A stretch of 64,000 nucleotides of DNA from Proteinivorax hydrogeniformans (GTDB lineage Bacteria > Bacillota > Proteinivoracia > Proteinivoracales > Proteinivoracaceae). The notes below the pieces were generated by a model. That model did not search any database, was not told where the DNA came from, and was given only the letters and a program-made list of their open reading frames with translations. This document shows, one piece after another, positions 34,574 to 43,591 of the stretch. A program made the translations under genes and the position numbers. Each line of letters begins with the position of its first letter. Position 1 is the first letter of the stretch. The stretch lies in assembly GCF_040515995.1 (NCBI RefSeq), contig NZ_CP159485.1:62001-126000 (forward strand), read 5' to 3'.

Positions 34574-36094
34574 TTGGGAAAAATCAGACTAGACGGACAG
34601 TCGCTTACAGTGGAAGATGTTATGAAGGTGATTTCAGAAAGTAGACCAGTTGAGTTATCTGAAGAGGGTAAAAAGCAAGTTATCCAAAGTAGGGAGTATG
34701 TAGAGAAACTAATAAAGGAAGAAAAAGTGGTATATGGCATAACTACAGGATTTGGTAAGTTTAGCGATACCTTTATTAAGCAAGAGGATACAGGGAAGCT
34801 ACAGCATAACTTAATAGTAAGTCATGCTTGTGGGGTTGGTAAGCCTTTCAGTTTAGAAGTTGTAAAAGCAATGATGCTGTTAAGAGCGAACTCTTTATCA
34901 GGAGGATACTCAGGTGTTCACCTAGATACATTAACCTTGTTAATAGAAATGATTAACAGAGGGGTAATACCACAAGTTCCATCTCAAGGTTCTTTAGGTG
35001 CAAGTGGGGACTTAGTGCCTCTTGCGCATATGGCGCTAGTGCTGTTAGGAAAAGGCAAAGCGTATTTAGATGGCGAGCTTTTAGATGGAGCTGTTGCACT
35101 TAATAAGGTAGGGCTTAAACCAATACAGCTTAGAGCCAAAGAAGGGTTAGCTCTTATCAATGGAACGCAAGCTATGACTAGTTGCGGCGTTTTAGCCACC
35201 TATAGCACAAACCAAATTAAAAAGTTGGCAGATGTTATATCAGCTATGACTTTAGAAGCTTATGGAGGAATTATTGATGCTTTTGACGAAAAAGTAGGTA
35301 AAATCAGAAAACATCAAGGTCAAAAGGAAAGTGCAAAAAACATTAGGAATATTTTAAAAGACAGTAACTTAGTAACGAGGCAAGGGGAGTTAAGAGTACA
35401 GGATCCATATACGTTAAGGTGCATAGCCCAGGTGCATGGTGGTAGTAGAGAGGCGATAAGGTATGTTGAAAGTGTGGTGTCAAACGAGGTTAACGCTGTT
35501 ACTGATAACCCACTGATTTTTTGTAAAGAAAATCAAGTTATCTCTGGGGGAAACTTTCATGGCCAGCCTATGGCTATTGCTATGGATACTTTAGCTATCG
35601 CCGCCTCGGAGCTTGCTAACATATCTGAAAGAAGAATAGAAAGGCTTGTTAATCCCCAGCTTAGTGGACTACCTGCATTTTTAACAAAACGTGGGGGGTT
35701 AAATTCTGGGTTTATGATACCACAGTATACTGCAGCGAGTTTAGTTTCTGAAAACAAGGTGCTTTGTCACCCTGCATCAGTGGATTCCATACCTTCTTCT
35801 GCAAATCAAGAAGATCACGTAAGTATGGGGACAACTGCAGCTCGCAAAGCTCTTCAGGTGGTAGAGAACACATACAATGTTTTGGCAATCGAGCTTATGT
35901 CTGCAGTCCAAGCTTTAGATTTTAGGGACATAGAAAAAATGAGTAAAGTTACAAGAGAAGTTTATGACCTTGTTAGAAGTGAAGTTCCAATGTTAGAAGA
36001 AGATAGAGAACTTCATAAAGACATGAATAAGGTATCAAACCTGCTAAAGGAAAGGATCTTAAGGCGGGTAGAAAAAAATATAAACTTAAAATAA
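34574..36094 (+). CDS. hutH: Histidine ammonia-lyase
   Basis: First step of histidine breakdown: removes ammonia to give urocanate. The MIO cofactor forms from Ala-Ser-Gly in GSLGASGDLVPLAH (about residues 143-145); YGITTGFGKF near 55 and NPLIFCKENQVISGGNFHGQ near 315 are further active-site segments. TTG 34574 is preferred because GGGGGAAAG lies just upstream and the resulting 506 aa fits the family; an in-frame TTG at 34541 is within the terminator tail. It heads hutH-hutU-ftcD-hutI. No hut regulator gene is visible in the window. Confidence 0.95.
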   Translation: MGKIRLDGQSLTVEDVMKVISESRPVELSEEGKKQVIQSREYVEKLIKEEKVVYGITTGFGKFSDTFIKQEDTGKLQHNLIVSHACGVGKPFSLEVVKAMMLLRANSLSGGYSGVHLDTLTLLIEMINRGVIPQVPSQGSLGASGDLVPLAHMALVLLGKGKAYLDGELLDGAVALNKVGLKPIQLRAKEGLALINGTQAMTSCGVLATYSTNQIKKLADVISAMTLEAYGGIIDAFDEKVGKIRKHQGQKESAKNIRNILKDSNLVTRQGELRVQDPYTLRCIAQVHGGSREAIRYVESVVSNEVNAVTDNPLIFCKENQVISGGNFHGQPMAIAMDTLAIAASELANISERRIERLVNPQLSGLPAFLTKRGGLNSGFMIPQYTAASLVSENKVLCHPASVDSIPSSANQEDHVSMGTTAARKALQVVENTYNVLAIELMSAVQALDFRDIEKMSKVTREVYDLVRSEVPMLEEDRELHKDMNKVSNLLKERILRRVEKNINLK

Positions 36095-36106
36095 GGGGGA
36101 ATTGAC

Positions 36107-37753
36107 ATGGAATTTAAAGCTCCTAGAGGACAAAAGCTAAGTTGTAAAGGATGGCAGCAAGAAGCGGTGCTCAGAATGCTGCTTAACAATCTAGATTCAG
36201 AGGTGGCAGAAAAGCCAGAAGAACTGATAGTTTATGGGGGAACAGGAAAAGCAGCGAGAAATCTAGAGTCATTTGATGCCCTAGTTTCTACATTAAAGGA
36301 ATTAGAAGATGATGAAACAATGCTTGTACAGTCAGGCAAGCCGGTAGCAGTATTTAAAACCCATACCTTCGCTCCTCGAGTTTTGCTTGCAAACTCACTG
36401 CTAGTTCCAGCATGGGCTGATTGGGAAAACTTTTGGGATTTAGAGAAAAAAGGACTTACTATGTATGGGCAGATGACAGCAGGTAGCTGGATCTATATTG
36501 GTACCCAAGGAATCTTACAAGGAACTTATGAAACTTTCGCAGAAGCGGCTAAACAGCACTTCGGTAACGACTTAACGGGCAAAATTGTTTTAACCGCAGG
36601 AGTCGGTGGAATGGGAGGAGCCCAACCATTAGCAGTTACGATGAATAATGGTGTGGCTATAGCAGTGGATGTTGATGAAGAAAGAATTAAAAGGAGAGTT
36701 TCCAACCGTTATTGTGATCGAATAACTCATGACTTAGAAGAGTGTTTAAGCTGGGCAAAAGAATATGCCGAAAAAGGTGAACCGCTTTCCATAGGTTTAG
36801 TTGGTAATGCAGCAGAGCTTTATCCGAAAATAATAGAAAAAGGAATCACCCCCGACATAGTAACTGATCAAACTTCTGCACATGACCCATTAGGCGGTTA
36901 TGTTCCTGCGGGGATGCCTTTAAAACAAGCTGAAGAGCTAAGACAAAATGATCCGGAAAAATATATCCATCTTTCAAAGACCAGTATGGCTGAGCATGTA
37001 AAAGCTATGTTAAAAATGCAAGAAAAAGGGGCAGTTGTATTTGACTATGGCAATAACATAAGACAATTTGCCCAAGAATATGGCGTAAAAAATGCCTTCG
37101 ATTTCCCAGGATTTGTACCGGCATACATCAGACCACAGTTCTGCGAAGGAAGAGGTCCATTTAGATGGGTGGCTTTATCTGGCGATCCAAAAGATATAGA
37201 GAAAACAGATGAATTAGTAAAAGAAATGTTCCCAGAGCAAGAAAGGCTTATACGTTGGATAGAGATGGCCTCAGAAATGGTAGAGTTTCAAGGGCTACCT
37301 TCTAGAATCTGCTGGCTAGGATATGGAGAAAGAGCTAAGCTAGGGTTGGCATTTAATGAGCTTGTAAGGGAAGGGAAGGTTAAAGGCCCCATAGTCATTG
37401 GAAGAGACCACCTAGACTGTGGATCCGTTGCATCTCCAAACAGAGAAACAGAAGGCATGAAAGATGGCAGTGACGCTATAGCAGACTGGCCTATATTAAA
37501 CGCTTTAATTAATAGTGTTTCAGGTGCCAGCTGGGTATCTGTCCACCATGGTGGGGGAGTTGGAATCGGCTACTCCATGCATGCAGGCATGGTTGTTGTA
37601 GCGGACGGAACGGATGAGGCTAAAAAGAGGTTAGAGACAGTACTGACAACTGACCCTGGCATGGGTGTGGTTAGACATGCAGATGCAGGGTATAAAAAAG
37701 CTATAGACCATGCTGAAAAACATGGGGTTAAAATACCTATGTTAAAAAAATAA
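36107..37753 (+). CDS. hutU: Urocanate hydratase
   Basis: Converts urocanate to imidazolonepropionate with a tightly bound NAD+ that acts as electrophile. The start [23 protein letters not shown], then [10 protein letters not shown] near 45, [16 protein letters not shown] near 127, [16 protein letters not shown] near 163 (NAD-binding glycine loop), [13 protein letters not shown] near 345 and [12 protein letters not shown] near 475 are family hallmarks. 548 aa, full length. GGGGG before the ATG, 12 bp after hutH: same operon. Confidence 0.96.
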   Translation: MEFKAPRGQKLSCKGWQQEAVLRMLLNNLDSEVAEKPEELIVYGGTGKAARNLESFDALVSTLKELEDDETMLVQSGKPVAVFKTHTFAPRVLLANSLLVPAWADWENFWDLEKKGLTMYGQMTAGSWIYIGTQGILQGTYETFAEAAKQHFGNDLTGKIVLTAGVGGMGGAQPLAVTMNNGVAIAVDVDEERIKRRVSNRYCDRITHDLEECLSWAKEYAEKGEPLSIGLVGNAAELYPKIIEKGITPDIVTDQTSAHDPLGGYVPAGMPLKQAEELRQNDPEKYIHLSKTSMAEHVKAMLKMQEKGAVVFDYGNNIRQFAQEYGVKNAFDFPGFVPAYIRPQFCEGRGPFRWVALSGDPKDIEKTDELVKEMFPEQERLIRWIEMASEMVEFQGLPSRICWLGYGERAKLGLAFNELVREGKVKGPIVIGRDHLDCGSVASPNRETEGMKDGSDAIADWPILNALINSVSGASWVSVHHGGGVGIGYSMHAGMVVVADGTDEAKKRLETVLTTDPGMGVVRHADAGYKKAIDHAEKHGVKIPMLKK

Positions 37754-37773
37754 ATTTAGGGAGGTTTTCAAAT

Positions 37774-38670
37774 ATGTCAATCATTCAGTGTGTACCTAAT
37801 TTTAGTGAAGGTAAGGATGAAAGTATCATAAAAGAAATTGTGACGGCTATAAGTTCAGTAGAGGGTGTAAAGGTCTTAGATTATTCTTTAGACGCTGATC
37901 ATAATCGCTCGGTAGTCACTTTTGTAGGTAGCAAGGACTCAGTTTTAGAAGGAGCCTTTAATGGAGCCAAAAAAGCTAGTGAACTAATTGACATGACAAA
38001 GCATAGCGGCGAACACCCAAGGATGGGAGCTACCGATGTTATACCGTTTATTCCCATTAAAAATGTCACCATGGAAGAGTGTGTTCAAATAGCAGAATCT
38101 CTAGGAAAGAAAATTGGAAATGAGCTAGATATACCAGTTTTCCTTTATGAAAATGCCGCAAGTGCCAGTCACAGAAAAAACCTTGCTAAAGTTAGAAAAG
38201 GTGAGTATGAAGGTTTAGAGGAAAAAATGCAACAATCGAAGTGGCAACCTGATTTTGGTCCACAAAAACCAAATCTAAAGTCAGGGGCCACAGCGGTTAG
38301 CGCGAGAATGCCCCTGATAGCATTTAACGTTAACCTAAACACAAATGATCTCTCTATAGCTAAGAAAATAGCCAAAAATGTTCGACTTGGTGGTGGAGGC
38401 TTACACAGTGTCAAAGCTATGGGAGTAGAGCTAAAAGAAAGAAATATAGTTCAAGTTTCTATGAACATGGTAAACTTCAAAAAAACCCCACTGTACAGGG
38501 CAGTTGAACTAATCAGAGCAGAAGCTAAAAGGTATGGGGTTTCTGTTGTGGGTACAGAGGTAATTGGGCTAGTACCTCAAGAAGCGCTGATAGATTCTTT
38601 AGAGTACTATATGGGCATTGAAGAGTTTAAGCATGATCAAATTTTAGAAAACAGGCTTTACCAGGACTAG
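37774..38670 (+). CDS. ftcD: Glutamate formimidoyltransferase
   Basis: Transfers the formimino group of N-formiminoglutamate to tetrahydrofolate, giving glutamate and 5-formimino-THF. 298 aa equals the transferase half of animal FTCD; the cyclodeaminase half is absent. Motifs are VPNFSEG near 6, VTFVGSKDSVLEGAF near 49, and HSGEHPRMGATDVIPFIP near 76, which contains the catalytic His. GGGAGG before the ATG. Being downstream of hutU it replaces the HutG/HutF hydrolytic routes, so histidine carbon passes to the folate pool. The cyclodeaminase (FchA) must come from elsewhere. Confidence 0.94.
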   Translation: MSIIQCVPNFSEGKDESIIKEIVTAISSVEGVKVLDYSLDADHNRSVVTFVGSKDSVLEGAFNGAKKASELIDMTKHSGEHPRMGATDVIPFIPIKNVTMEECVQIAESLGKKIGNELDIPVFLYENAASASHRKNLAKVRKGEYEGLEEKMQQSKWQPDFGPQKPNLKSGATAVSARMPLIAFNVNLNTNDLSIAKKIAKNVRLGGGGLHSVKAMGVELKERNIVQVSMNMVNFKKTPLYRAVELIRAEAKRYGVSVVGTEVIGLVPQEALIDSLEYYMGIEEFKHDQILENRLYQD

Positions 38671-38680
38671 GGTGATTTAA

Positions 38681-39916
38681 ATGGAAAAAATAGTAATCAA
38701 AAATGGTAATATAGTGACCATGGCTGGTTTCAGCCATGGTCCACAAAAAGGGGAAGAGTTCGGAAAGCTTGGCCTTATTGAAGATGGCGCTATAGTAATT
38801 AGCGACGGGGTTATAGAAGAGGTTGGGCCAACTAAAGATATTGAGATACCTAACGGAGCTAAAGTTTTTGATGTTAAGGGACGTTTAGTAACACCAGGTT
38901 TAATAGACCCACACACCCATTTAGCTCACTTTGGAAGCAGAGAAAAGGAATACACCTGGAGAATTGAAGGCATGCCTTATATAGAAATATTAAAAAATGG
39001 CGGAGGAATCTTAGAAACTGTAAGGCAAAATAGAATAGCTAGCGAAGGGGAGATTTTTAATCAATCTCTCGAAAACTTAAGTAGAATGATAAGCTTTGGA
39101 GTAACTACTGTTGAAAGCAAGAGTGGATATGGTCTGGATTGGGAAACAGAGCTTAAACAACTTAAGACCAATAAAAGATTGGAACAAGAAACTAATATAG
39201 ATGTGGTTTCTACCTTTTTAGGTGCCCATGCAATACCCACTGAGTTTAAAGAAGATCCTGAGGAATTTGTACAGAAAGTTATAGAAATGTTACCGAAGGC
39301 CAAGGAATACGCTACTTACTGTGATGTTTTCTGTGAGGAGGGTGTATTCACACCAGATCAATCAGAGAGAATTTTACTAGAAGCTAAAAAGCTCGGCTAT
39401 AAAGTTAAGCTTCACGCAGATGAAATAGTGGCAACAGGAGGTGCACAGCTAGCTGCAAAACTAGGGGCAGATAGTGCAGATCATCTATTATGTGTAGATG
39501 ATGAAGGTATGAATATGATGGCAGAAAAAGAAGTGGTGGCAGTACTTTTACCCGGAACTAGTTTTAATCTAATGTCCGATAAGTATGCTCCAGCCCAAAG
39601 CATGATAGAAAAGCAAGTGCCTATAGCATTAGCCACTGATTTTAACCCTGGCAGCTGTCCGACAGAAAATCCACAGCTTGTTATGACTTTAGCTTGTTTA
39701 AACTTAAAACTAACACCTTCTCAGGCCCTAGCTGCCTTTACTATCAACGCCGCTCATAGCGTAGGGATGGGTGAGAAGGTTGGTAGCATTGAGGAAGGGA
39801 AACAAGGCGATGTTGTGGTGTTCGACTGTCCTAATGTAGATTATATCCCTTACAGATTTGGGATTAACCATACGCACAGTGTGTTTAAAAAAGGAAAGCT
39901 AATTTGGCAGAAATAA
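38681..39916 (+). CDS. hutI: Imidazolonepropionase
   Basis: Zinc-dependent amidohydrolase that opens imidazolonepropionate to N-formiminoglutamate. 411 aa with a TIM-barrel core: metal ligands in DPHTHLAHFG (about 82-90), KLHADEIVATGGA near 246, and ATDFNPGSCPT near 322. It begins 10 bp after ftcD and ends the hut operon; order is hutH, hutU, ftcD, hutI although the reaction order is H-U-I-F. Confidence 0.96.
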   Translation: MEKIVIKNGNIVTMAGFSHGPQKGEEFGKLGLIEDGAIVISDGVIEEVGPTKDIEIPNGAKVFDVKGRLVTPGLIDPHTHLAHFGSREKEYTWRIEGMPYIEILKNGGGILETVRQNRIASEGEIFNQSLENLSRMISFGVTTVESKSGYGLDWETELKQLKTNKRLEQETNIDVVSTFLGAHAIPTEFKEDPEEFVQKVIEMLPKAKEYATYCDVFCEEGVFTPDQSERILLEAKKLGYKVKLHADEIVATGGAQLAAKLGADSADHLLCVDDEGMNMMAEKEVVAVLLPGTSFNLMSDKYAPAQSMIEKQVPIALATDFNPGSCPTENPQLVMTLACLNLKLTPSQALAAFTINAAHSVGMGEKVGSIEEGKQGDVVVFDCPNVDYIPYRFGINHTHSVFKKGKLIWQK

Positions 39917-39938
39917 AAGTTGTGAATTTTTATCCAAT

Positions 39939-39974
39939 ATAGGAGTTGACATATCCTATGTAGAATACTGTTAT
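39939..39974 (+). promoter_or_regulatory. Promoter of fhs with an overlapping inverted repeat
   Basis: TTGACA (39946-39951), 17 bp, TGTTAT (39969-39974). ATAGGA (39939-39944) and TCCTAT (39954-39959) form a 6-bp inverted repeat across the -35 element, a possible operator. Confidence 0.6.
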
Positions 39975-40002
39975 ATCACTAAATATATACTGGAGGTTTG
40001 TT

Positions 40003-41673
40003 ATGAAAACTGATATTCAAATTGCTCAGGAAGCCAAAATGAAGCCGATTACTGAAGTGGCAGAAAGTATAGGGCTAAGGTCAGAAGAAGTAGAACAGCA
40101 TGGAAATACAAAAGCTAAGATCTCCTTAAAAGTATGGGACAGAGTAAAAGATAATCCTGATGGCAAGCTGGTGTTAGTAACGGCCATAAACCCCACCCCT
40201 GCAGGAGAGGGGAAATCCACAACAACTGTGGGCTTAGGTCAGGCTCTATCTAAACTAGACAAAAATGCTATGATCGCTCTAAGAGAACCCTCCTTAGGAC
40301 CTTGCATGGGAGTAAAAGGAGGAGCTTGTGGCGGTGGATATGCCCAGGTAGTGCCTATGGAGGATATTAATCTTCATTTCACAGGAGATTTACATGCTAT
40401 AACTACTGCCCACAACTTGTTGGCGGCGATGCTAGACAATCATATCCATAGAGGTAATGATCTAAACATCGACCCTCGTCGAATCGTGTTAAAAAGAGTG
40501 ATGGATATGAATGAAAGAGCGCTAAGGAATACAGTTATCGGCCTAGGAGGTAGGGCACAGGGAGTGCCTCGAGAGGATGGGTTCGACATTACAGTTGCCT
40601 CGGAAGTTATGGCGATACTATGTCTTGCTAAAGATATTACTGACCTAAAAGACAGGTTAGGAAAAATTATCGTAGCTTATACCTATGACAAACAACCTGT
40701 AACTGCTAAGCAGCTTAAAGCTAACGGCGCTATGGCCCTTTTATTAAAGGAGGCAATAAAACCTAACCTGGTTCAAACCTTAGAAAACACTCCTGCATTT
40801 ATTCACGGAGGACCATTTGCCAACATTGCACATGGCTGCAACAGCGTAACTGCTACAAAGTTAGGTCTTAAACTTTCTGACTACCTGGTAACTGAAGCTG
40901 GCTTTGGTGCTGATTTGGGGGCTGAGAAATTTTTTGATATTAAGTGTAGGTTTGCTGACTTAAAACCCGATGCTGTAGTTTTAGTTGCTACAATCAGAGC
41001 GTTAAAGATGCATGGCGGGGTAGAAAAAACTCAGCTTGCTGAAGAGAACTTAGAAGCGTTATCTGATGGGATAACTAACTTAGAAAAACAAATTGAAAAC
41101 ATCAAAAAGTTTGGCACACCACTTGTGGTAGCTGTTAATAAATTCCCAACTGATACAGATAAAGAAGTAGACTATGTTATCAAAAAATGCGAAGAAATGG
41201 GTGTAGAAGTTTCACTTTCAGATGTCTGGGCTAAAGGCTCAGAAGGTGGCCTAGACCTAGCCCAAAAAGTTGTTGACACAATAGAGAAAAAACCTAGTAA
41301 ATTTAAAGTTTTATATGATGAAAACAAAAGTATCAAAGAAAAGATTGAGGCTATTGCAAAAGAAATCTATGGCGCTGATGGTGTAGAGTTTACCTCCGCC
41401 GCAAAAAGTAATATCAAGCAGCTTGAAAAGCTAGACCTAGATAAAATGCCGATTTGCATGGCCAAAACACAATACTCACTATCAGATAATCCAAAACTAC
41501 TAGGACGACCAGAAGGTTTTAATATTACAGTAAGAGAAATAAAAGTCTCTGCCGGTGCAGGCTTTTTAGTTGCCTTGACAGGAGATGTAATGACAATGCC
41601 GGGCCTACCAAAGTTGCCTGCAGCAGCGAAAATGGATATTGATGAAAAAGGAACAATTTCCGGCTTGTTTTAA
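40003..41673 (+). CDS. fhs: Formate-tetrahydrofolate ligase
   Basis: Makes 10-formyl-THF from formate, THF and ATP; in reverse it yields ATP and formate from amino-acid fermentation. 556 aa, with P-loop [17 protein letters not shown] near 65-82, [20 protein letters not shown] near 97, [19 protein letters not shown] near 126 and the C-terminal [15 protein letters not shown] before the ATG. It directly follows the histidine operon but has its own promoter. This position suggests recovery of energy from the formimino group of histidine. The left end of an IS element lies 11 bp after the stop. Confidence 0.96.
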   Translation: MKTDIQIAQEAKMKPITEVAESIGLRSEEVEQHGNTKAKISLKVWDRVKDNPDGKLVLVTAINPTPAGEGKSTTTVGLGQALSKLDKNAMIALREPSLGPCMGVKGGACGGGYAQVVPMEDINLHFTGDLHAITTAHNLLAAMLDNHIHRGNDLNIDPRRIVLKRVMDMNERALRNTVIGLGGRAQGVPREDGFDITVASEVMAILCLAKDITDLKDRLGKIIVAYTYDKQPVTAKQLKANGAMALLLKEAIKPNLVQTLENTPAFIHGGPFANIAHGCNSVTATKLGLKLSDYLVTEAGFGADLGAEKFFDIKCRFADLKPDAVVLVATIRALKMHGGVEKTQLAEENLEALSDGITNLEKQIENIKKFGTPLVVAVNKFPTDTDKEVDYVIKKCEEMGVEVSLSDVWAKGSEGGLDLAQKVVDTIEKKPSKFKVLYDENKSIKEKIEAIAKEIYGADGVEFTSAAKSNIKQLEKLDLDKMPICMAKTQYSLSDNPKLLGRPEGFNITVREIKVSAGAGFLVALTGDVMTMPGLPKLPAAAKMDIDEKGTISGLF

Positions 41674-41685
41674 AGTATAAAGAAG

Positions 41686-41730
41686 GGGCTGTCTCAAAAG
41701 GATTTTTTCCTTAGGAGACAGCCCTCTTTT
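41686..41730 (+). terminator. Terminator of fhs formed by the IS left end
   Basis: GGGCTGTCTC-AA-AAGGA pairs with TCCTT-AG-GAGACAGCCC, followed by TCTTTTGTTT. It lies 12 bp after the fhs stop. Confidence 0.8.
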
Positions 41731-41841
41731 GTTTATCAAAAAAAGTTTGAATAATTTAAAAGGCAGCCTCAAAAAAGAGACCACCTTTTGGTATAATTAA
41801 GTTACCACACAAAAACTATACCATAAGGAGATTGTACAACA

Positions 41842-43404
41842 ATGGCAAAAATTTATCAATTATCACTTCCATTAAATACAGCGGTCTTAATACCAGATGA
41901 TTCTCCCGTAAGAACACTGGCAGAGGTTTTAAACCAACTAGATTATACTCCCATCTACCAAGATATCAATAGAAACGGGCGTCCGCCTTATGATCCTCAA
42001 ACGTTAGTTAAGGTAATCATATACGGTTATATGAATCAAATTTATTCCTCAAGAAAAATTGAAGAAGCCTGCAAAAGAGACCTCCACTTCATATGGCTAC
42101 TGGAAGGACGTAATGCTCCAGACCATAATACAATTAGCCGGTTTAGACAAAAACTTGAAGATTTTATTGAAGAATTATTTTTTCAGTTTGTTGTAAAGTT
42201 AGGGCAGATGGGAGAAATTTCATATGAGAATTTATTTGTTGATGGTTCTAAATTAGAAGCAAATGCTAACAAATACACCTTTGTATGGCGTAAAGCAGTA
42301 ACAAAACATGAACAACGACTTCAGATAAAAATCAAAGAGTTCATTAATAATATCAATCAAAGTTATGGCTTTCAGTACTCATGTGAACAGGAGAAAGTCA
42401 CTGTAGAGCAACTCAAAAATATTAAGCGCAGTTTGATGGAAGTAAAAAGATGTGAAAATATAGAGTATGTCTATGGCAAAGGCAAAAGGAAAACATCACT
42501 ACAAAAAGATGCTGAATTATTAGATGAGTATCTAGAAAAACAGCAAAAATATGATGACTTTAAATCTACTTTTAAGGGCAGAAATAGTTTTTCAAAAACT
42601 GACAAAGATGCTACCTTTATGAGGATGAAAGATGATCATATGAAAAATGCTCAGCTAAAACCAGGGTATAATGCTCAACTTGCAGTAGAAGGTGAATATA
42701 TCGTAGGAGCTGATATATCTAGTGAACGTTCAGACCAGCTGACCTTTGTACCGTTTATGGAAAAATTAAAATCAAATTTGCCTCAAAAACACAAAAATAT
42801 TGTTGCAGATTCAGGATACGAAAGCGAAGAAAACTATACATACTTAGAGTCTGAGAATCAAAATGCTTATATAAAGCCTACCACTTACAATCAAATAAAC
42901 AAAAAACGGTTTAAGGACCAAATTGGGCGTAGAGAGAATATGCTATATGATGAGGAGCTAGACCAGTATATTTGTCAAAATGGAAAGGTTTTAAGCCCTT
43001 TAACAACCACAAGTAGAAAATCTAAATCAGGATATACATCAAAAGTGCAAATTTATGAAAGTGAAAACTGTAGCGGCTGTAAACTAAAAGATAAATGTAA
43101 AAAATCAAAAGGGGACAAGCGTCTTTATGTAGCAAAAGATTTTCTTAGACAACGAGAAAAATCCCTTAAAAACATCCAAACTCCTTTAGGTAAAAAACTG
43201 AGAATGAATCGTTCAATTCAAGTAGAGGGAGCCTTTGGTATTATTAAAGAAGACTATGGTTTTAGAAAATTTTTATCCCGTGGAGAAAAAAATGTAAAAA
43301 CTGAATTTCTTCTGCTCTGTTTTGGGTTTAATCTAAATAAACTTAACAGAAAAGGACTTAGAAAGAAGAAAGGCGTAACACTACACGAGCTTAAAAGCGC
43401 ATAA
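41842..43404 (+). CDS. IS1182-type transposase
   Basis: DDE transposase of 520 aa. The N-terminal DUF772-like region has DINRNGRPPYDPQTLVKVIIYGY and SRKIEEACKRDLHFIWL near 65; the catalytic part starts at LFVDGSKLEANANKYTF near 133 (first Asp), with VADSGYESEENY near 323 (second Asp) and the conserved end VEGAFGIIKEDYGFRKFL containing the Glu. A cysteine set (CSGCKLKDKCKKS) lies near 415. The frame is intact from ATG to stop, so the element may still be active. A TATAAT at 41792 and AAGGAG upstream drive it. Confidence 0.93.
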   Translation: MAKIYQLSLPLNTAVLIPDDSPVRTLAEVLNQLDYTPIYQDINRNGRPPYDPQTLVKVIIYGYMNQIYSSRKIEEACKRDLHFIWLLEGRNAPDHNTISRFRQKLEDFIEELFFQFVVKLGQMGEISYENLFVDGSKLEANANKYTFVWRKAVTKHEQRLQIKIKEFINNINQSYGFQYSCEQEKVTVEQLKNIKRSLMEVKRCENIEYVYGKGKRKTSLQKDAELLDEYLEKQQKYDDFKSTFKGRNSFSKTDKDATFMRMKDDHMKNAQLKPGYNAQLAVEGEYIVGADISSERSDQLTFVPFMEKLKSNLPQKHKNIVADSGYESEENYTYLESENQNAYIKPTTYNQINKKRFKDQIGRRENMLYDEELDQYICQNGKVLSPLTTTSRKSKSGYTSKVQIYESENCSGCKLKDKCKKSKGDKRLYVAKDFLRQREKSLKNIQTPLGKKLRMNRSIQVEGAFGIIKEDYGFRKFLSRGEKNVKTEFLLLCFGFNLNKLNRKGLRKKKGVTLHELKSA

Positions 43405-43428
43405 AAAAGAACATAACTTATAATTCTA

Positions 43429-43457
43429 AAGGAGAAAAACATGCTCCTTATTTTGTC
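43429..43457 (+). terminator. Possible transposase terminator
   Basis: AAGGAG/CTCCTT stem followed by ATTTTGT, 25 bp after the transposase stop; weak T tail. Confidence 0.4.
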
Positions 43458-43532
43458 ATGCTTAAAATTAAGAAACTATTAAAGTTACGGGGCGGGAATT
43501 TAGTTTTGCACTTCTAATGCTTAATGAATTTA

Positions 43533-43582
43533 CAAAAAGGGCTGCTCAAAATTATCTTTTAGATAATTTTGAGACAGCCCCT
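43533..43582 (-). terminator. Terminator of the minus-strand membrane gene at the IS right end
   Basis: On the minus strand GGGCTGTCTCAAAATTATC pairs with GATAATTTTGAG-CAGCCC (one base bulged), followed by TTTTTGT. It starts 10 bp after the stop of the minus-strand gene and includes the IS inverted repeat. Confidence 0.8.
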
Positions 43583-43591
43583 TCTTTTGTT

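Larger units (their letters stand above)
41685..43581 (+). mobile_element. IS1182-family insertion sequence
   Basis: About 1.9 kb bounded by perfect 15-bp inverted repeats GGGGCTGTCTCAAAA (41685-41699) and its complement (43567-43581); the match extends outward to 21 bp with AAAGAA/TTCTTT. It encloses one intact transposase gene. No clear direct repeat flanks the ends. Both ends fold into hairpins. It lies between the converging fhs and the minus-strand membrane gene. Confidence 0.85.

Noticed and set aside
34472-34574. HutP-binding UAG array before hutH
   Set aside because: Only two TAG triplets are in the leader and no hutP gene is near; not enough to claim it.
39917-40002. THF or other folate riboswitch before fhs
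   Set aside because: The 86-bp gap shows only a promoter and a short inverted repeat; no aptamer consensus fits.
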